Source of the DNA: Methanobrevibacter sp.
GTDB lineage: Archaea > Methanobacteriota > Methanobacteria > Methanobacteriales > Methanobacteriaceae
Reading direction: 5' to 3'
DNA: 35,072 nt
NCBI GenBank assembly: GCA_024689425.1
Contig: JAILDN010000075.1
Coordinates: 1 to 35,072, forward strand
This document shows, piece after piece, positions 25,427 to 34,122 of the stretch. The stretch's first letter is position 1; the number at the start of each line of letters is the position of its first letter. A program made the translations under genes and the position numbers. The notes under the pieces are model-generated. The model searched no databases. It had not been told where the DNA came from and saw nothing but the letters and a program-made list of their open reading frames with translations.

Positions 25427-26293
25427 TTAGAATACTGAACAGCCATCATTATCCACGTTTGTTTCAATGACTCTGCCTTCCAAATGAGACCAAACATCCT
25501 TAATATTATCAATAGAATTTTCATCACATACTGCAACAAATGACGAACCTGTCCCTGAAAGGCCGGATGCAAATGCTCCTGCCTGAATTGCATCAATAGC
25601 TATTGAAGAATCAAAACCTAATGTGGATGCATAAATTAAACCATTTAAATTAAGAGCCTTGAAATATTCTTTATCCTTAGCAAAATCAAAAGCCGTTTCT
25701 ACTAATGGCGCTAAAACTTTCATGCGCCCAACATCACTATCTCCTGATTTTGCATGATAATTAGGCATGTAAACTAATATTTTATAATCATCCATCTTTT
25801 CTTTAATAATGAACTGCCTATTTTTATTATCAGTTACAACAACACCGCCAAAATAAGATGCAGTAGCATCATCAAATGACCCAGTTATGGTAACTCCAGC
25901 TTCAATTGATGCATCGATTGCTAAATTAATTATTTCCAAATCAGATAAAGGATTTAAATTAAATTCATTACTAACTATTTTTGATGAAATTGCAACAATC
26001 GCATTGGATGAAGCACTACTACTAGAAAGACCAGAAGCCATCGGAAGAGTTGATTCGGTTTTTATTTCTAAACCAAAATCCTCTTTATCAATATCATATC
26101 TTTCAAATACTTTATCAACACATAAATCCATTAAGTCCGTGCTTGCTCCAACATCATTAAAGCATTTTATCCCACTGTCAATTATTTTGGCCTGACATTT
26201 AATATCCAAACCAATACCAAAAGCGGATCCGAAACCTGTGGCAATAGCATTGATTATTGTGGCAGAACCTGGACATCTAACCTTTTGAATCAC
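25427..26293 (-). CDS. aroK: Archaeal shikimate kinase (GHMP type)
   Basis: 288 residues. It phosphorylates shikimate; archaea use this GHMP-kinase fold instead of the bacterial P-loop enzyme. PGSATIINAIATGFGSAFGIGLD at the N-terminus, LPMASGLSSSSASSNAIVA (83-101, the phosphate loop) and GAFASGLSGTGSSFVAV near the C-terminus are the three GHMP motifs. It starts at GTG 26293, overlapping the glycosyltransferase stop by one base (TAGTG), with GAGGTGA five bases upstream. Chorismate mutase follows downstream after a gap, so aromatic genes are grouped. Confidence 0.94.
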   Translation of the reverse strand: MIQKVRCPGSATIINAIATGFGSAFGIGLDIKCQAKIIDSGIKCFNDVGASTDLMDLCVDKVFERYDIDKEDFGLEIKTESTLPMASGLSSSSASSNAIVAISSKIVSNEFNLNPLSDLEIINLAIDASIEAGVTITGSFDDATASYFGGVVVTDNKNRQFIIKEKMDDYKILVYMPNYHAKSGDSDVGRMKVLAPLVETAFDFAKDKEYFKALNLNGLIYASTLGFDSSIAIDAIQAGAFASGLSGTGSSFVAVCDENSIDNIKDVWSHLEGRVIETNVDNDGCSVF

Positions 26294-27363
26294 TATTTCA
26301 CCTCATCATATGGAATTTCAACATTACTAAACTCAATAGCACGATTTCTTGCATTTGAAGCCAATTTATTTCTAAATTCCTCATCACCAATTATTCTATC
26401 AATAGCATCGGATAAAGTTGCAGAATCATTAGGATCAATTAATAAACCAACATCATCAGTGATTATTTCAGATATTCCCCCAACATTACTTCCAATAACC
26501 GGTTTTCCACAAGCTAAAGCTTCAATCAAAACCAGTCCAAAACTTTCAGAAAATGATGGTAAAACCAAAACTTCACATCCTGGAATAATATTTTCCACAT
26601 CAGTGCGTGAACCTAAAAAAGTAACATCAGGAATGTTTTCGTTTTTAACTTTTTCTTCCAAATCTTTTTTGAGAGGCCCATCACCGACAATCACTAATTC
26701 ATAATCCTCATTTGACTGTTTTTTAGCTTCAATAATCAAATTAACATTTTTACGTTTAATAATATTTCCTACAAATAAAACAATTGGTTTAGAATGACTT
26801 TCCAACAGATTTTTATTGTCACTGGAAAATTTTTTAATATCCACAGAATTCCAATATAATCTGGTTTTAGATTCTATATCTTCAACACCTGTTGCTAAAA
26901 TTTCTTGCTTTAAAGCATTGCTAACCGCAAAAACTACATCTGCCTTCTTTAATACTTTTTTAATAAATGGCCTCATGAAATATTGTTTTTTATACATTTC
27001 AAACATATCTGAACCGTGGGCAGTCACATAAGTTTTTATTTTATGTTTAGAACCTACTTCAACCGCAGCAGCACCTGCAGGGAACAAATAATGGCCATGG
27101 ATAATATCAATGTCAACTTCTTTTAATAATTTTTCCAAGGCCTTTTTTGCATTTATTTTAAACATTAACCCCCTAATTCCGGGGATATTAACACCTGATG
27201 TGCCGATGACATGAATTCCATCAATATCTTTTAAATCTGAATGGGGATAAGTAATTACATAAACTTCATGACCTTGCTTAACAAGTTCCTTTGATAATGT
27301 ATGAATATGGACACCCACTCCACCAAAATGCGGTGGAAATTGGCCTAACATTGCAATTTTCAT
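26293..27363 (-). CDS. GT4-family glycosyltransferase
   Basis: 356 residues with the GT-B fold. N-terminal MLGQFPPHFGGVGVHIHTLSKEL, HGHYLFPAGAAA and TAHGSDMFEMYKKQ; C-terminal FVGNIIKRKNV, VGDGPLKKDLE and the donor-site motif SFSESFGLVLIEALACGKPVIGSNVGG with the paired glutamates. It should transfer a sugar from a nucleotide-sugar donor, probably to a cell-envelope or glycolipid acceptor; the exact acceptor cannot be told. Cytoplasmic, no membrane segment. Its ATG overlaps the cbiD stop by four bases (ATGA), with GGAAGGAT as binding site. Confidence 0.9.
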   Translation of the reverse strand: MKIAMLGQFPPHFGGVGVHIHTLSKELVKQGHEVYVITYPHSDLKDIDGIHVIGTSGVNIPGIRGLMFKINAKKALEKLLKEVDIDIIHGHYLFPAGAAAVEVGSKHKIKTYVTAHGSDMFEMYKKQYFMRPFIKKVLKKADVVFAVSNALKQEILATGVEDIESKTRLYWNSVDIKKFSSDNKNLLESHSKPIVLFVGNIIKRKNVNLIIEAKKQSNEDYELVIVGDGPLKKDLEEKVKNENIPDVTFLGSRTDVENIIPGCEVLVLPSFSESFGLVLIEALACGKPVIGSNVGGISEIITDDVGLLIDPNDSATLSDAIDRIIGDEEFRNKLASNARNRAIEFSNVEIPYDEVK

Positions 27364-28436
27364 AAAAATCCTTCCATATTATTATTTAAATAATTCCCTT
27401 CCATATCAACTAAAATTACATCTAATTCTAATTCAAATCTCTGATTACAACGTTGTTTGATGGCCGTCGCAATACTATTTGCAACATCATTTTGAAGATT
27501 TATTTCATTTAAAATATCTAACATGTCATCAGTAGTGGCCGAATCATATAGTTGCTCTAAAATTTCTTTTTCGGCACCACAAATAGCTGCATGAGTAATC
27601 ATTATTTCACGCCTGCCGTCAGCTACAGCGTGTTTTGTATTGAATATTCCTCCAGCTACTTTAATTAATTTTCCAATATGGCCAAAGAAAGTAAATTTAT
27701 CAATCCCTCTTTTTTTAGCTTCTTCAAACATGAACCCGACATAATTACCTGTCTGAATAATTTGTTCTTTATTAACATTTAATCTTTTTAAAGCTAATTT
27801 TTCGCCAATATTACCTGGAACAAAGACCAAATCATCAATATTAGATGCTATAGCCACATCAATTTGCTTGACTATGGAATTTTTATAAGCTTCACTAGAC
27901 ATGGACCTTGCAATTCCGGTTGTTCCTAAAACAGAGATTCCATCAACAATTCCCAATTTAGGATTCATGGTTTTACGAGCAATTTCCCTGCCTTTTGGAA
28001 TAGAAATTGTGACTTTTGCACTTTTGCCTTCAGGAACTTTATCCTCTAAGTTTTTAACAATCATTTTGCGCGGAACCGGATTAATGGCATAATCTCCAAC
28101 AGGAATCTGTAAACCCGGTTTAGTTATTATGCCAACACCCTCGCCACCAGTAATAATAACTTTTTTCTCACTAAAATCAATTAACTCCACATTTGCAATA
28201 ATATCTAAATTAACCGTAACATCCGGGTCATTATATGGATTTTTATGGGCTACGGCAATTGCAGAGTTAGAAGATAATTTACGGCAATCATCAATAAGAA
28301 TATCCAACTCTTTTTTAGGGGTTTTTACTCTAACACAAACAATATCCTGTGAATCTAAAATAGCATCAATAGCAGCTAGTGAACAAGCGGTAGCAATGGT
28401 ACCTGTGGTAACACCAGTATAATTTTCATTAGACAT
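27360..28436 (-). CDS. cbiD: Cobalt-precorrin-5B C1-methyltransferase
   Basis: 358 residues. CbiD methylates C1 of cobalt-precorrin-5B in anaerobic cobalamin synthesis. YTGVTTGTIATACSLAA at the N-terminus, VGDYAINPVPRKMI, ISVLGTTGIARSMSSEAY, FVPGNIGE and KFTFFGHIGKLIKVAGGIFNTKH are family motifs. Length is standard. Thirty-four bases follow the thioredoxin-like gene, and there is no clear separate promoter, so co-transcription is likely. It overlaps the glycosyltransferase gene by four bases. Confidence 0.95.
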   Translation of the reverse strand: MSNENYTGVTTGTIATACSLAAIDAILDSQDIVCVRVKTPKKELDILIDDCRKLSSNSAIAVAHKNPYNDPDVTVNLDIIANVELIDFSEKKVIITGGEGVGIITKPGLQIPVGDYAINPVPRKMIVKNLEDKVPEGKSAKVTISIPKGREIARKTMNPKLGIVDGISVLGTTGIARSMSSEAYKNSIVKQIDVAIASNIDDLVFVPGNIGEKLALKRLNVNKEQIIQTGNYVGFMFEEAKKRGIDKFTFFGHIGKLIKVAGGIFNTKHAVADGRREIMITHAAICGAEKEILEQLYDSATTDDMLDILNEINLQNDVANSIATAIKQRCNQRFELELDVILVDMEGNYLNNNMEGFL

Positions 28437-28470
28437 TTTTACAACTATATAAAATAAAAAAAGAGAGAAT

Positions 28471-28731
28471 CTATAATAAAGATTCTAATTTTTGAATTAA
28501 TTCACTATCTGTAGGTGCGCCAATAAATTCAACATTACCATCAATAACAACAGTAGGCACTGCCATTATTTGGTATTGTCTTGCTCTATCAATGTTTTTA
28601 GGATCATTAGCATTGACAATTTCAACATCAATTTGATCGCCTAATTTAGCTTTGGCACTTTCAGCAGCACTTACTGCAGCAGGACAGTGCGGACATGAGT
28701 CAGTTTTGAATACTTCGATTTTAATTGCCAT
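28471..28731 (-). CDS. Thioredoxin/glutaredoxin-like protein
   Basis: 86 residues. A single thioredoxin-fold domain with the redox pair C13-PH-C16 in KTDSCPHCPAAV and the cis-proline motif MAVPTVVIDG. It resembles the small methanogen redoxins that lie between glutaredoxin and thioredoxin. It presumably reduces disulfides in the cytoplasm. It is first in a minus-strand run with cbiD, GT4 and shikimate kinase. The start has AAGGTG about ten bases upstream. Confidence 0.92.
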   Translation of the reverse strand: MAIKIEVFKTDSCPHCPAAVSAAESAKAKLGDQIDVEIVNANDPKNIDRARQYQIMAVPTVVIDGNVEFIGAPTDSELIQKLESLL

Positions 28732-28925
28732 TTTATCAAAACACCTTATAATTCGATTTTTAAAATTATTTTATTGATTATATTATATAATTGTTACTTT
28801 AAACTATTTTTTTATTAAATTTTTTATAAATTTATAAATACCTCAAGTTCAATCATGTGGTTTATCCGTATCTAATTGGCTAATCCCACAACAATTAATA
28901 TACTGATTTAAATATACATTTATTT
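28732..28925. promoter_or_regulatory. Divergent promoter region
   Basis: 194 bases between the redoxin gene (minus) and the acetyltransferase gene (plus). Plus-strand TATA candidates are TTTATAAATTTATAAATA (28822-28839; leader about 65 bases) and ATTAATATA (about 28893-28901; leaderless). TGTGG and CCACA flank a loop of about 25 bases at 28856-28890; this is too weak to call an RNA structure. No gene seen. Confidence 0.4.
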
Positions 28926-29498
28926 ATGTTGAGATTAGAGGAGCTTTTAAAGATTTTTAATGAAGGGTCAGAACTGGAAATGGATGAAGAGGCTACTGAA
29001 GCATGTAACTATTATTCCCAGGAGGCGCAAAAAATCACCTGTGAAATAAATTATGAATATCATAATCTTGATGAAATTAGACAACTGTTTTCCAAACTAA
29101 TAGATAAGGAAGTTAGTGAAGATTTCAGAGTTTTTCCACCGTTCACAACTGATTTTGGAAAAAATATTCACATTGGAAAAAATGTTTTCATCAATTCCGG
29201 ATGCAGATTTCAGGATCAGGGAGGAATTTACATTGGAGATAATGTTCTCATTGGCCATAATGTTATCCTGGCTACTTTAAATCATAATGAAAATCCTCAA
29301 AATAGAGGCAATCTAATTCCATCCCCAATCATCATCGGCAATGATGTGTGGATTGGTTCCAGCGTTACAGTAATTCCTGGCGTTACTATTGGTGACGGGG
29401 CGATTATTGCTGCAGGAGCAGTGGTTACAAAAGACGTTGCAAAAAACACAGTTGTCGGAGGAGTTCCCGCACGATACATTAGAGATGTGAAACTCTGA
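28926..29498 (+). CDS. Maltose/galactoside O-acetyltransferase-like hexapeptide transferase
   Basis: 190 residues. The N-terminal helical part (1-60) is followed by left-handed beta-helix hexapeptide repeats: [33 protein letters not shown], then [37 protein letters not shown] and [12 protein letters not shown] at the end. The catalytic histidine is in [12 protein letters not shown]. The family transfers acetyl from acetyl-CoA to sugars; substrate here is unknown. It is a single gene ahead of hel308. Such enzymes are often horizontally spread, but base use does not stand out. Confidence 0.9.
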   Translation: MLRLEELLKIFNEGSELEMDEEATEACNYYSQEAQKITCEINYEYHNLDEIRQLFSKLIDKEVSEDFRVFPPFTTDFGKNIHIGKNVFINSGCRFQDQGGIYIGDNVLIGHNVILATLNHNENPQNRGNLIPSPIIIGNDVWIGSSVTVIPGVTIGDGAIIAAGAVVTKDVAKNTVVGGVPARYIRDVKL

Positions 29499-29608
29499 AT
29501 CAGTTCATATTCATTAAAAAGAGTAATAATAGGTATTTTATTAAAATTATATCAAAGGATTCAAATAAATGATTTTCTATTACTTATCAAATGCTCTCCA
29601 AACAATTA

Positions 29609-29618
29609 AAATATATAA
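29609..29618 (+). promoter_or_regulatory. TATA box of hel308a, leaderless layout
   Basis: AAATATATAA lies with its centre about 29 bases before the ATG at 29642. The predicted start falls at about 29639, which supports the 29642 start codon and removes a 17-residue upstream extension from 29591. Confidence 0.55.
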
Positions 29619-29641
29619 AAAACAATATTAAATTGATTAAA

Positions 29642-31714
29642 ATGGAAAATTTACCTGATGATATTAAAAAAATAATAAACACTGCATATCCTTACATCAA
29701 AGAATTCAATCCTGCTCAAAAGGCAGTTATTGAATCAGGATACCTTGAGGATAAGTCCAATTATATCATTTGCATTCCAACTGCCAGTGGAAAAACCGTT
29801 TTGGGAGTATTGCCTGTACTTAAAACCATATTAAATAATGGAAAAGCAATATATGCCGCCCCCCTTTTATCCATCCAAAATGAAAAGGTTAAAGAGTTTA
29901 AAGCATTTGAAGAGCACGGCATTAGTGTTGGAAAACACCCATCAAGCTCCGATTTATCAGTTATGGTTTTTGAATCATTTGATGCCCTTACAAGATTTTC
30001 ATGGGATGCCCTTCGTGATGTCGATACGTTAATCATTGATGAATTCCATATGATTGGAGAGTATTCAAGAGGACCAACATTAGAAGCAGCCATCACAAGA
30101 GCTAAAATCATTAATCCATCAATGAGAATAATCGCATTATCTGCTACTTTAAGAAATATAGAAGAAATTGAAGGATGGCTTGAAGGAAAATGTGTAGAAC
30201 ATGATTACAGGCCAGTTCCATTGAATAAAGAAGTTTTAGATGCAGAAATGTTTAATACCAAAAATAAAAATGATGTAATTGTTAAAATCGTTGAAAAAGC
30301 CATTAAAGACAATTCACAGGCATTATCTTTTGTTTCAACAAGACGTTTTACTGAAAGTTTAGCTACTTTTGTTGCAAAAAAAATTAGAAATAAAATCAGT
30401 AAAGAACAAAAAATGAAATTTAAGGAAGTTAGCGAAAAATTGCTTGAAGTCCCCAAAAATAAAGGTTCCCTTCCGACAACCACCTGCCTTAAATTAGCCG
30501 AATCAGCCGAAAACGGTGTTGCCTTTCACCATGCAGGGCTTTTCAATGAACAAAAAGAGATTATTGAAGAAGAATTCAGAAAAGGCAATATTTTAATGAT
30601 ATCCGCAACTCCAAGTTTAATGTATGGTGTTAATTTACCATCCAAAACAGTTGCAATAAGAGATACAACACGCTGGACTTCAAACGGACCTCAGCCAATC
30701 CCTGTTTTTGATTATGAACAAATGTCAGGACGTGCCGGAAGACCACAATACGATGATATTGGATATTCATACCTTATAGCCAAAACAGATGATGAAGCAA
30801 TGAACCTGCAAGATTACTATATTCATGGAGAAATTGAATTAACCAACTCAAAATTAATTGAAAATAAAGATGCAATTTATAAACAGATTATAGCGCAAAT
30901 TGCATCCACATTATCAAAAGATTTGGATGAATTAGTGGATTTCTTTGAAAAAACATTGTACGGATACCAAATGAGCAACAATCCTTCAATGTCATTGTTT
31001 GCATCAGACAGTTTAAAATGGGAACTTGAAACAGCACTTCAGTTCTTACTCCAAAATGGAATAATACGGGCAACACCTGAAGGATTAAAAACAACAGACT
31101 TTGGGAATTTAATAGCCAAATCAAATTATGCTGTTGAAACTGCTGTTAAAATAAAAGAGTATATTACTTCTATAGACAAATTCAATGTTCCGGAATTTAT
31201 TTATGCTTTATCTGAAACACCTGATTTACCATTAATCACATTCAAAGGAAGAAAGAATAAGGATCCCGTTCGTGATAAAATGTCTGAAATGGGCCTATTT
31301 GCAGTGGACATTGGAAATTCAGAAGCCACAACAGTGTCTTTGATTGAATGGATTAATGAACGAAGTGAATTTGAAATAGAAAATAGATATGGTGTTTATT
31401 CCGCTTCAACAAGAAGATCCGCATACGAGGCATCCCGGCTTGTAAGATTCGCTAAAAACACTTCTGAAGTTTTAGGTGATTATTCTATGCTTAAAGACTA
31501 TGATTATCTATCAGCAAGATTATATTATGGTGTTAAAGAAGACATTATCCCACTTGTTGTAGGTGTCAAACGTTTAGGAAGAAAAAGAGCTAGAAATATT
31601 ACAGAAATCTTTGGAACTGATTTAAAAAATGTATCTGAAAAAGAATTACAGAAACTGGATGGTATCGGTGAAAAATTATCTAAAAAAATAAAAGAATTTG
31701 CAGATAGTTATTAG
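29642..31714 (+). CDS. hel308a: ATP-dependent DNA helicase Hel308a
   Basis: 690 residues from ATG 29642. Superfamily 2 Ski2-like helicase that unwinds lagging strands at stalled replication forks. Motifs: Q-like FNPAQKAVIESGY (22-34), Walker A PTASGKT (46-52), DEFH (133-136), LSAT motif III, FHHAGLFNEQKEIIEEEFR, and QMSGRAGRPQYDD (motif VI), followed by a winged-helix, ratchet region and a C-terminal helix-hairpin-helix DGIGEKLSKKIKEF. The sequence closely follows Methanothermobacter Hel308a as I remember it, including IPTASGKT and VDTLIIDEFHMIGEY. An upstream frame from 29591 lacks homology and is excluded. Confidence 0.95.
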   Translation: MENLPDDIKKIINTAYPYIKEFNPAQKAVIESGYLEDKSNYIICIPTASGKTVLGVLPVLKTILNNGKAIYAAPLLSIQNEKVKEFKAFEEHGISVGKHPSSSDLSVMVFESFDALTRFSWDALRDVDTLIIDEFHMIGEYSRGPTLEAAITRAKIINPSMRIIALSATLRNIEEIEGWLEGKCVEHDYRPVPLNKEVLDAEMFNTKNKNDVIVKIVEKAIKDNSQALSFVSTRRFTESLATFVAKKIRNKISKEQKMKFKEVSEKLLEVPKNKGSLPTTTCLKLAESAENGVAFHHAGLFNEQKEIIEEEFRKGNILMISATPSLMYGVNLPSKTVAIRDTTRWTSNGPQPIPVFDYEQMSGRAGRPQYDDIGYSYLIAKTDDEAMNLQDYYIHGEIELTNSKLIENKDAIYKQIIAQIASTLSKDLDELVDFFEKTLYGYQMSNNPSMSLFASDSLKWELETALQFLLQNGIIRATPEGLKTTDFGNLIAKSNYAVETAVKIKEYITSIDKFNVPEFIYALSETPDLPLITFKGRKNKDPVRDKMSEMGLFAVDIGNSEATTVSLIEWINERSEFEIENRYGVYSASTRRSAYEASRLVRFAKNTSEVLGDYSMLKDYDYLSARLYYGVKEDIIPLVVGVKRLGRKRARNITEIFGTDLKNVSEKELQKLDGIGEKLSKKIKEFADSY

Positions 31715-31729
31715 GGGAGAGTTATCCCC
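31714..31729. terminator. Hairpin between convergent hel308a and DUF2098 genes
   Basis: GGGGA (31714-31718) and TCCCC (31725-31729) pair perfectly over a six-base loop. The stem takes in the last base of the hel308a stop codon and flanks the stop codon of the minus-strand gene. There is no T-run, so termination strength is doubtful. Confidence 0.35.
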
Positions 31730-32027
31730 CGCCTTCTGCAACACTAGAATCCATTTCCATGTTTTCTAGTTTTGAAGCTTTTTCTTTAATAGCTTCGATA
31801 TCAACATCCTCATCGTTCCCATCTTTTGGTGTGAATTCAACGTTAATATCTTTTTCATCTAATAATTCAACTAACGCAGATTTATACCACAAATTAGTTT
31901 TATCAATTTTTACCCAATCGATTTCATCTTCAGTCTTAATACCAATTACTTTACCTACAGTACCGGTATCCACATAACGAACATGATCATCAACGGATAT
32001 TTCTTTATCACGAGCATCAACTGCCAT
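31722..32027 (-). CDS. DUF2098-like protein
   Basis: 101 residues. ISVDDHVRYVDTGTVGKVIGIKTEDEIDWVKIDKTNLWYKSALVEL resembles the methanogen DUF2098 family: a small SH3-like beta barrel (G.V..I....G..W.K.D.T.L.Y). The C-terminal 35 residues are acidic and probably disordered (KDGNDEDVDIEAIKEKA, end EGGG). The start has GAGGTAA upstream. It lies 16 bases downstream of the PRC-barrel gene on the same strand, so both are probably made from one message. Function unknown. Confidence 0.72.
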   Translation of the reverse strand: MAVDARDKEISVDDHVRYVDTGTVGKVIGIKTEDEIDWVKIDKTNLWYKSALVELLDEKDINVEFTPKDGNDEDVDIEAIKEKASKLENMEMDSSVAEGGG

Positions 32028-32043
32028 GATATTACCTCAAGAT

Positions 32044-32313
32044 TTATTCGTCTTCAACTTCAACTTCAACTTTGACGTCTTCAGCTTTTTCTTCTTTATC
32101 AATTTCAGTGCTTAAAAGAATGTAGTCACCAATAGTTGCGATATCTTCAAAGTTTACTTCGATTTCGTCGTTGGATAAAATACCTTTTTTCAAGGATACG
32201 ATGAGTGTAATGACTTTACCTGTTTCGGTGTCAATTTCAACATCATCAATTTTACCTACTTCTTTTACATTTTTATCTAAAACTGTTATTCCAAAAAATT
32301 TTTTTGCACGCAT
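32044..32313 (-). CDS. PRC-barrel domain protein, acidic tail
   Basis: 89 residues. MRAKKFFGITVLDKNVKEVGKIDDVEIDTETGKVITLIVSLKKG is a PRC-barrel with G..V.D....VGK.DDVEID..TG.V..L pattern, followed by a strongly acidic tail (VKVEVEVEDE). It is a paralogue of the protein at 13369-13596 but without an obvious link to it. The start has GAGGCGAT about five bases upstream. It shares its upstream region with the divergent elp3 gene and is followed by the DUF2098-like gene. Possible role in RNA processing or protein contacts, by fold only. Confidence 0.88.
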   Translation of the reverse strand: MRAKKFFGITVLDKNVKEVGKIDDVEIDTETGKVITLIVSLKKGILSNDEIEVNFEDIATIGDYILLSTEIDKEEKAEDVKVEVEVEDE

Positions 32314-32365
32314 TATATCGCCTCAAAATAATTAATTATAAAATATTTAATAATGTAAACAAACG

Positions 32366-32377
32366 AATATATAAAAT
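32366..32377 (+). promoter_or_regulatory. TATA box of elp3
   Basis: AATATATAAAAT, centre near 32371, predicted start about 32397. The short leader contains AGGTGA (32399-32404) before the ATG at 32411. The minus-strand PRC-barrel gene has its own TTTATAATT near 32336-32344. Confidence 0.5.
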
Positions 32378-32410
32378 TAACTATCATATAAATTTAATAG
32401 GTGAACATAA

Positions 32411-34066
32411 ATGGAAAATGCATGTCGAATTATTATTGATGATATTATAAATGGCAAAATAACTACTCGACGTGACTTAGAAGTTAGAAAAAGACAACTT
32501 TGCAGGGAATTAAAATTATCAAGATTTATGAGTAATGCAGACATTCTTGAATGTGCAACTGATGAAGAAAAAGAGCTTGTTTCAGATACTTTAAAGAAAA
32601 AACCAACTAGAACACGATCTGGTGTGGCAATTGTTGCTGTAATGTGTCATCCTCATAAATGCCCTCATGGAAGATGCTTATATTGTCCGGAAAGTGATAT
32701 TGCACCTCCAAGTTATACTGGTGAAGAACCCGCTGCTTTACGGGGAAGAATGTTTGAATATCATCCTTATGTCCAATGCTTTAATAGACTATCCCAACTT
32801 AAAAAAATAGGCCATCCTGTTGACAAAGTTGAATTAATAATAATGGGTGGAACATTCCCTTCAAGAGATTTATGTTATCAGGAATGGTTTGTATCCCAAT
32901 GTCTAAAAGCCATGACTGATTTTGGATTAGTATTAGAAAATAATATGGAATTTGAAATAAATAAAGAGAAAATTAGGGAATTTGAAAAGGGAATTCTTAA
33001 AACATATCCTCCGAGTGATTATGTGTTGATTGAGGATGCGCAATTTGCAAACGAAAATTCAAAAGTTAGATGCGTTGGAATGACCTTTGAAACACGCCCA
33101 GATTATTGTAAAAAAGAACATATTAATAGAATGCTTAATTTTGGAGTTACAAGAGTTGAATTAGGTGTTCAAACCTTATCTGACGAATTATATAAGAAAG
33201 TAAAAAGAGGCCATACCATAGCTGACGTAATTGAATCAAATCAACTCCTAAGGGATTCTGCAATTAAAGTGGCCATGCACATGATGCCAGGATTGTTTGT
33301 TCGTCAAAAAGAAGATTTGAAAATGTTTAAACAATTATTTACTGATGATAATTTCAAACCAGATATGCTTAAAATTTACCCCTGCCTTGTAACTGAAGGC
33401 AGTGAATTATACGACATATGGAAAGAAGGCACATATAGTCCATATACCGATGAGGAAGCTGCTGATTTAATTGTTGAAGTTAAAAAAATCCTTCCGAAAT
33501 GGGTAAGAACAATGCGAATCCAAAGAGATATTCCATCCACATTAATCGAGGCAGGTGTTCAAAAATCCAATCTCGGAGAAATTGTCTACAATAAATTAGA
33601 TGAAAATCACATTAATTGCCAATGTATAAGATGCCGCGAAATCGGCCATAAAAAAACAAGTCAAAATTATACATTAGATGATTTTAAATTATTTAAAGAA
33701 TCTTATATTGCTTGCGGCGGAGAAGAAACCTTTATTTCAATTGAAGATAAGAATGAAGAAAGTATTGCTGGATTTTTACGCTTTAGAATACCTTCAGAAA
33801 ATGCATACAGGCCAGAAATAACTGATAATACGGCACTTATACGCGAACTTCATGTTTATGGAAATATGATTCAAATCGGTGATAAAAATCCATCCATTGG
33901 CCAACACACCGGTTTTGGAGAAAAACTCCTTAAAGAAGCTGAAAATTTAGCTATTGACAATGGTAAAGATGAAATAGCCATAATAAGTGGTATTGGAACT
34001 AGAAATTATTACCGCAAATTTGGTTATGAAAGAAAAGGACCTTATATGGCAAAGAAATTAATCTAG
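32411..34066 (+). CDS. elp3: Elp3-type tRNA uridine modification enzyme (radical SAM plus GNAT)
   Basis: 551 residues. Elp3 makes the carboxymethyl group on wobble uridine of tRNA. The N-terminus (1-60) is a basic tRNA-binding part. The radical SAM domain has the C79-x9-C89-x2-C92 cluster in [15 protein letters not shown] and [45 protein letters not shown] and [24 protein letters not shown] are further Elp3 motifs. A zinc-like set ([11 protein letters not shown]) leads to the C-terminal GNAT acetyltransferase fold (about 440-551, with [15 protein letters not shown] and [16 protein letters not shown]). Archaeal Elp3 works without the other Elongator subunits. Confidence 0.95.
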   Translation: MENACRIIIDDIINGKITTRRDLEVRKRQLCRELKLSRFMSNADILECATDEEKELVSDTLKKKPTRTRSGVAIVAVMCHPHKCPHGRCLYCPESDIAPPSYTGEEPAALRGRMFEYHPYVQCFNRLSQLKKIGHPVDKVELIIMGGTFPSRDLCYQEWFVSQCLKAMTDFGLVLENNMEFEINKEKIREFEKGILKTYPPSDYVLIEDAQFANENSKVRCVGMTFETRPDYCKKEHINRMLNFGVTRVELGVQTLSDELYKKVKRGHTIADVIESNQLLRDSAIKVAMHMMPGLFVRQKEDLKMFKQLFTDDNFKPDMLKIYPCLVTEGSELYDIWKEGTYSPYTDEEAADLIVEVKKILPKWVRTMRIQRDIPSTLIEAGVQKSNLGEIVYNKLDENHINCQCIRCREIGHKKTSQNYTLDDFKLFKESYIACGGEETFISIEDKNEESIAGFLRFRIPSENAYRPEITDNTALIRELHVYGNMIQIGDKNPSIGQHTGFGEKLLKEAENLAIDNGKDEIAIISGIGTRNYYRKFGYERKGPYMAKKLI

Positions 34067-34077
34067 AAAACAAGACA

Positions 34078-34088
34078 AAATATATAAA
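34078..34088 (+). promoter_or_regulatory. TATA box of the DeoC-like gene
   Basis: AAAATATATAAAT, centre near 34083, predicted transcript start about 34109. This gives a leader of 14 bases to ATG 34123 or 26 to ATG 34135; the latter has GTGGT directly before it. Confidence 0.5.
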
Positions 34089-34122
34089 TATGTTTATTCG
34101 TAAATTAACTAACAATTAAAAG

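Noticed and set aside
28856-28890. Riboswitch-like inverted repeat ahead of the acetyltransferase gene
   Set aside because: Only five base pairs over a 25-base loop, with no conserved core that I recognise.
29591-29641. Seventeen-residue N-terminal extension of Hel308a
   Set aside because: The TATA box lies inside it, and the family sequence begins at the ATG at 29642.
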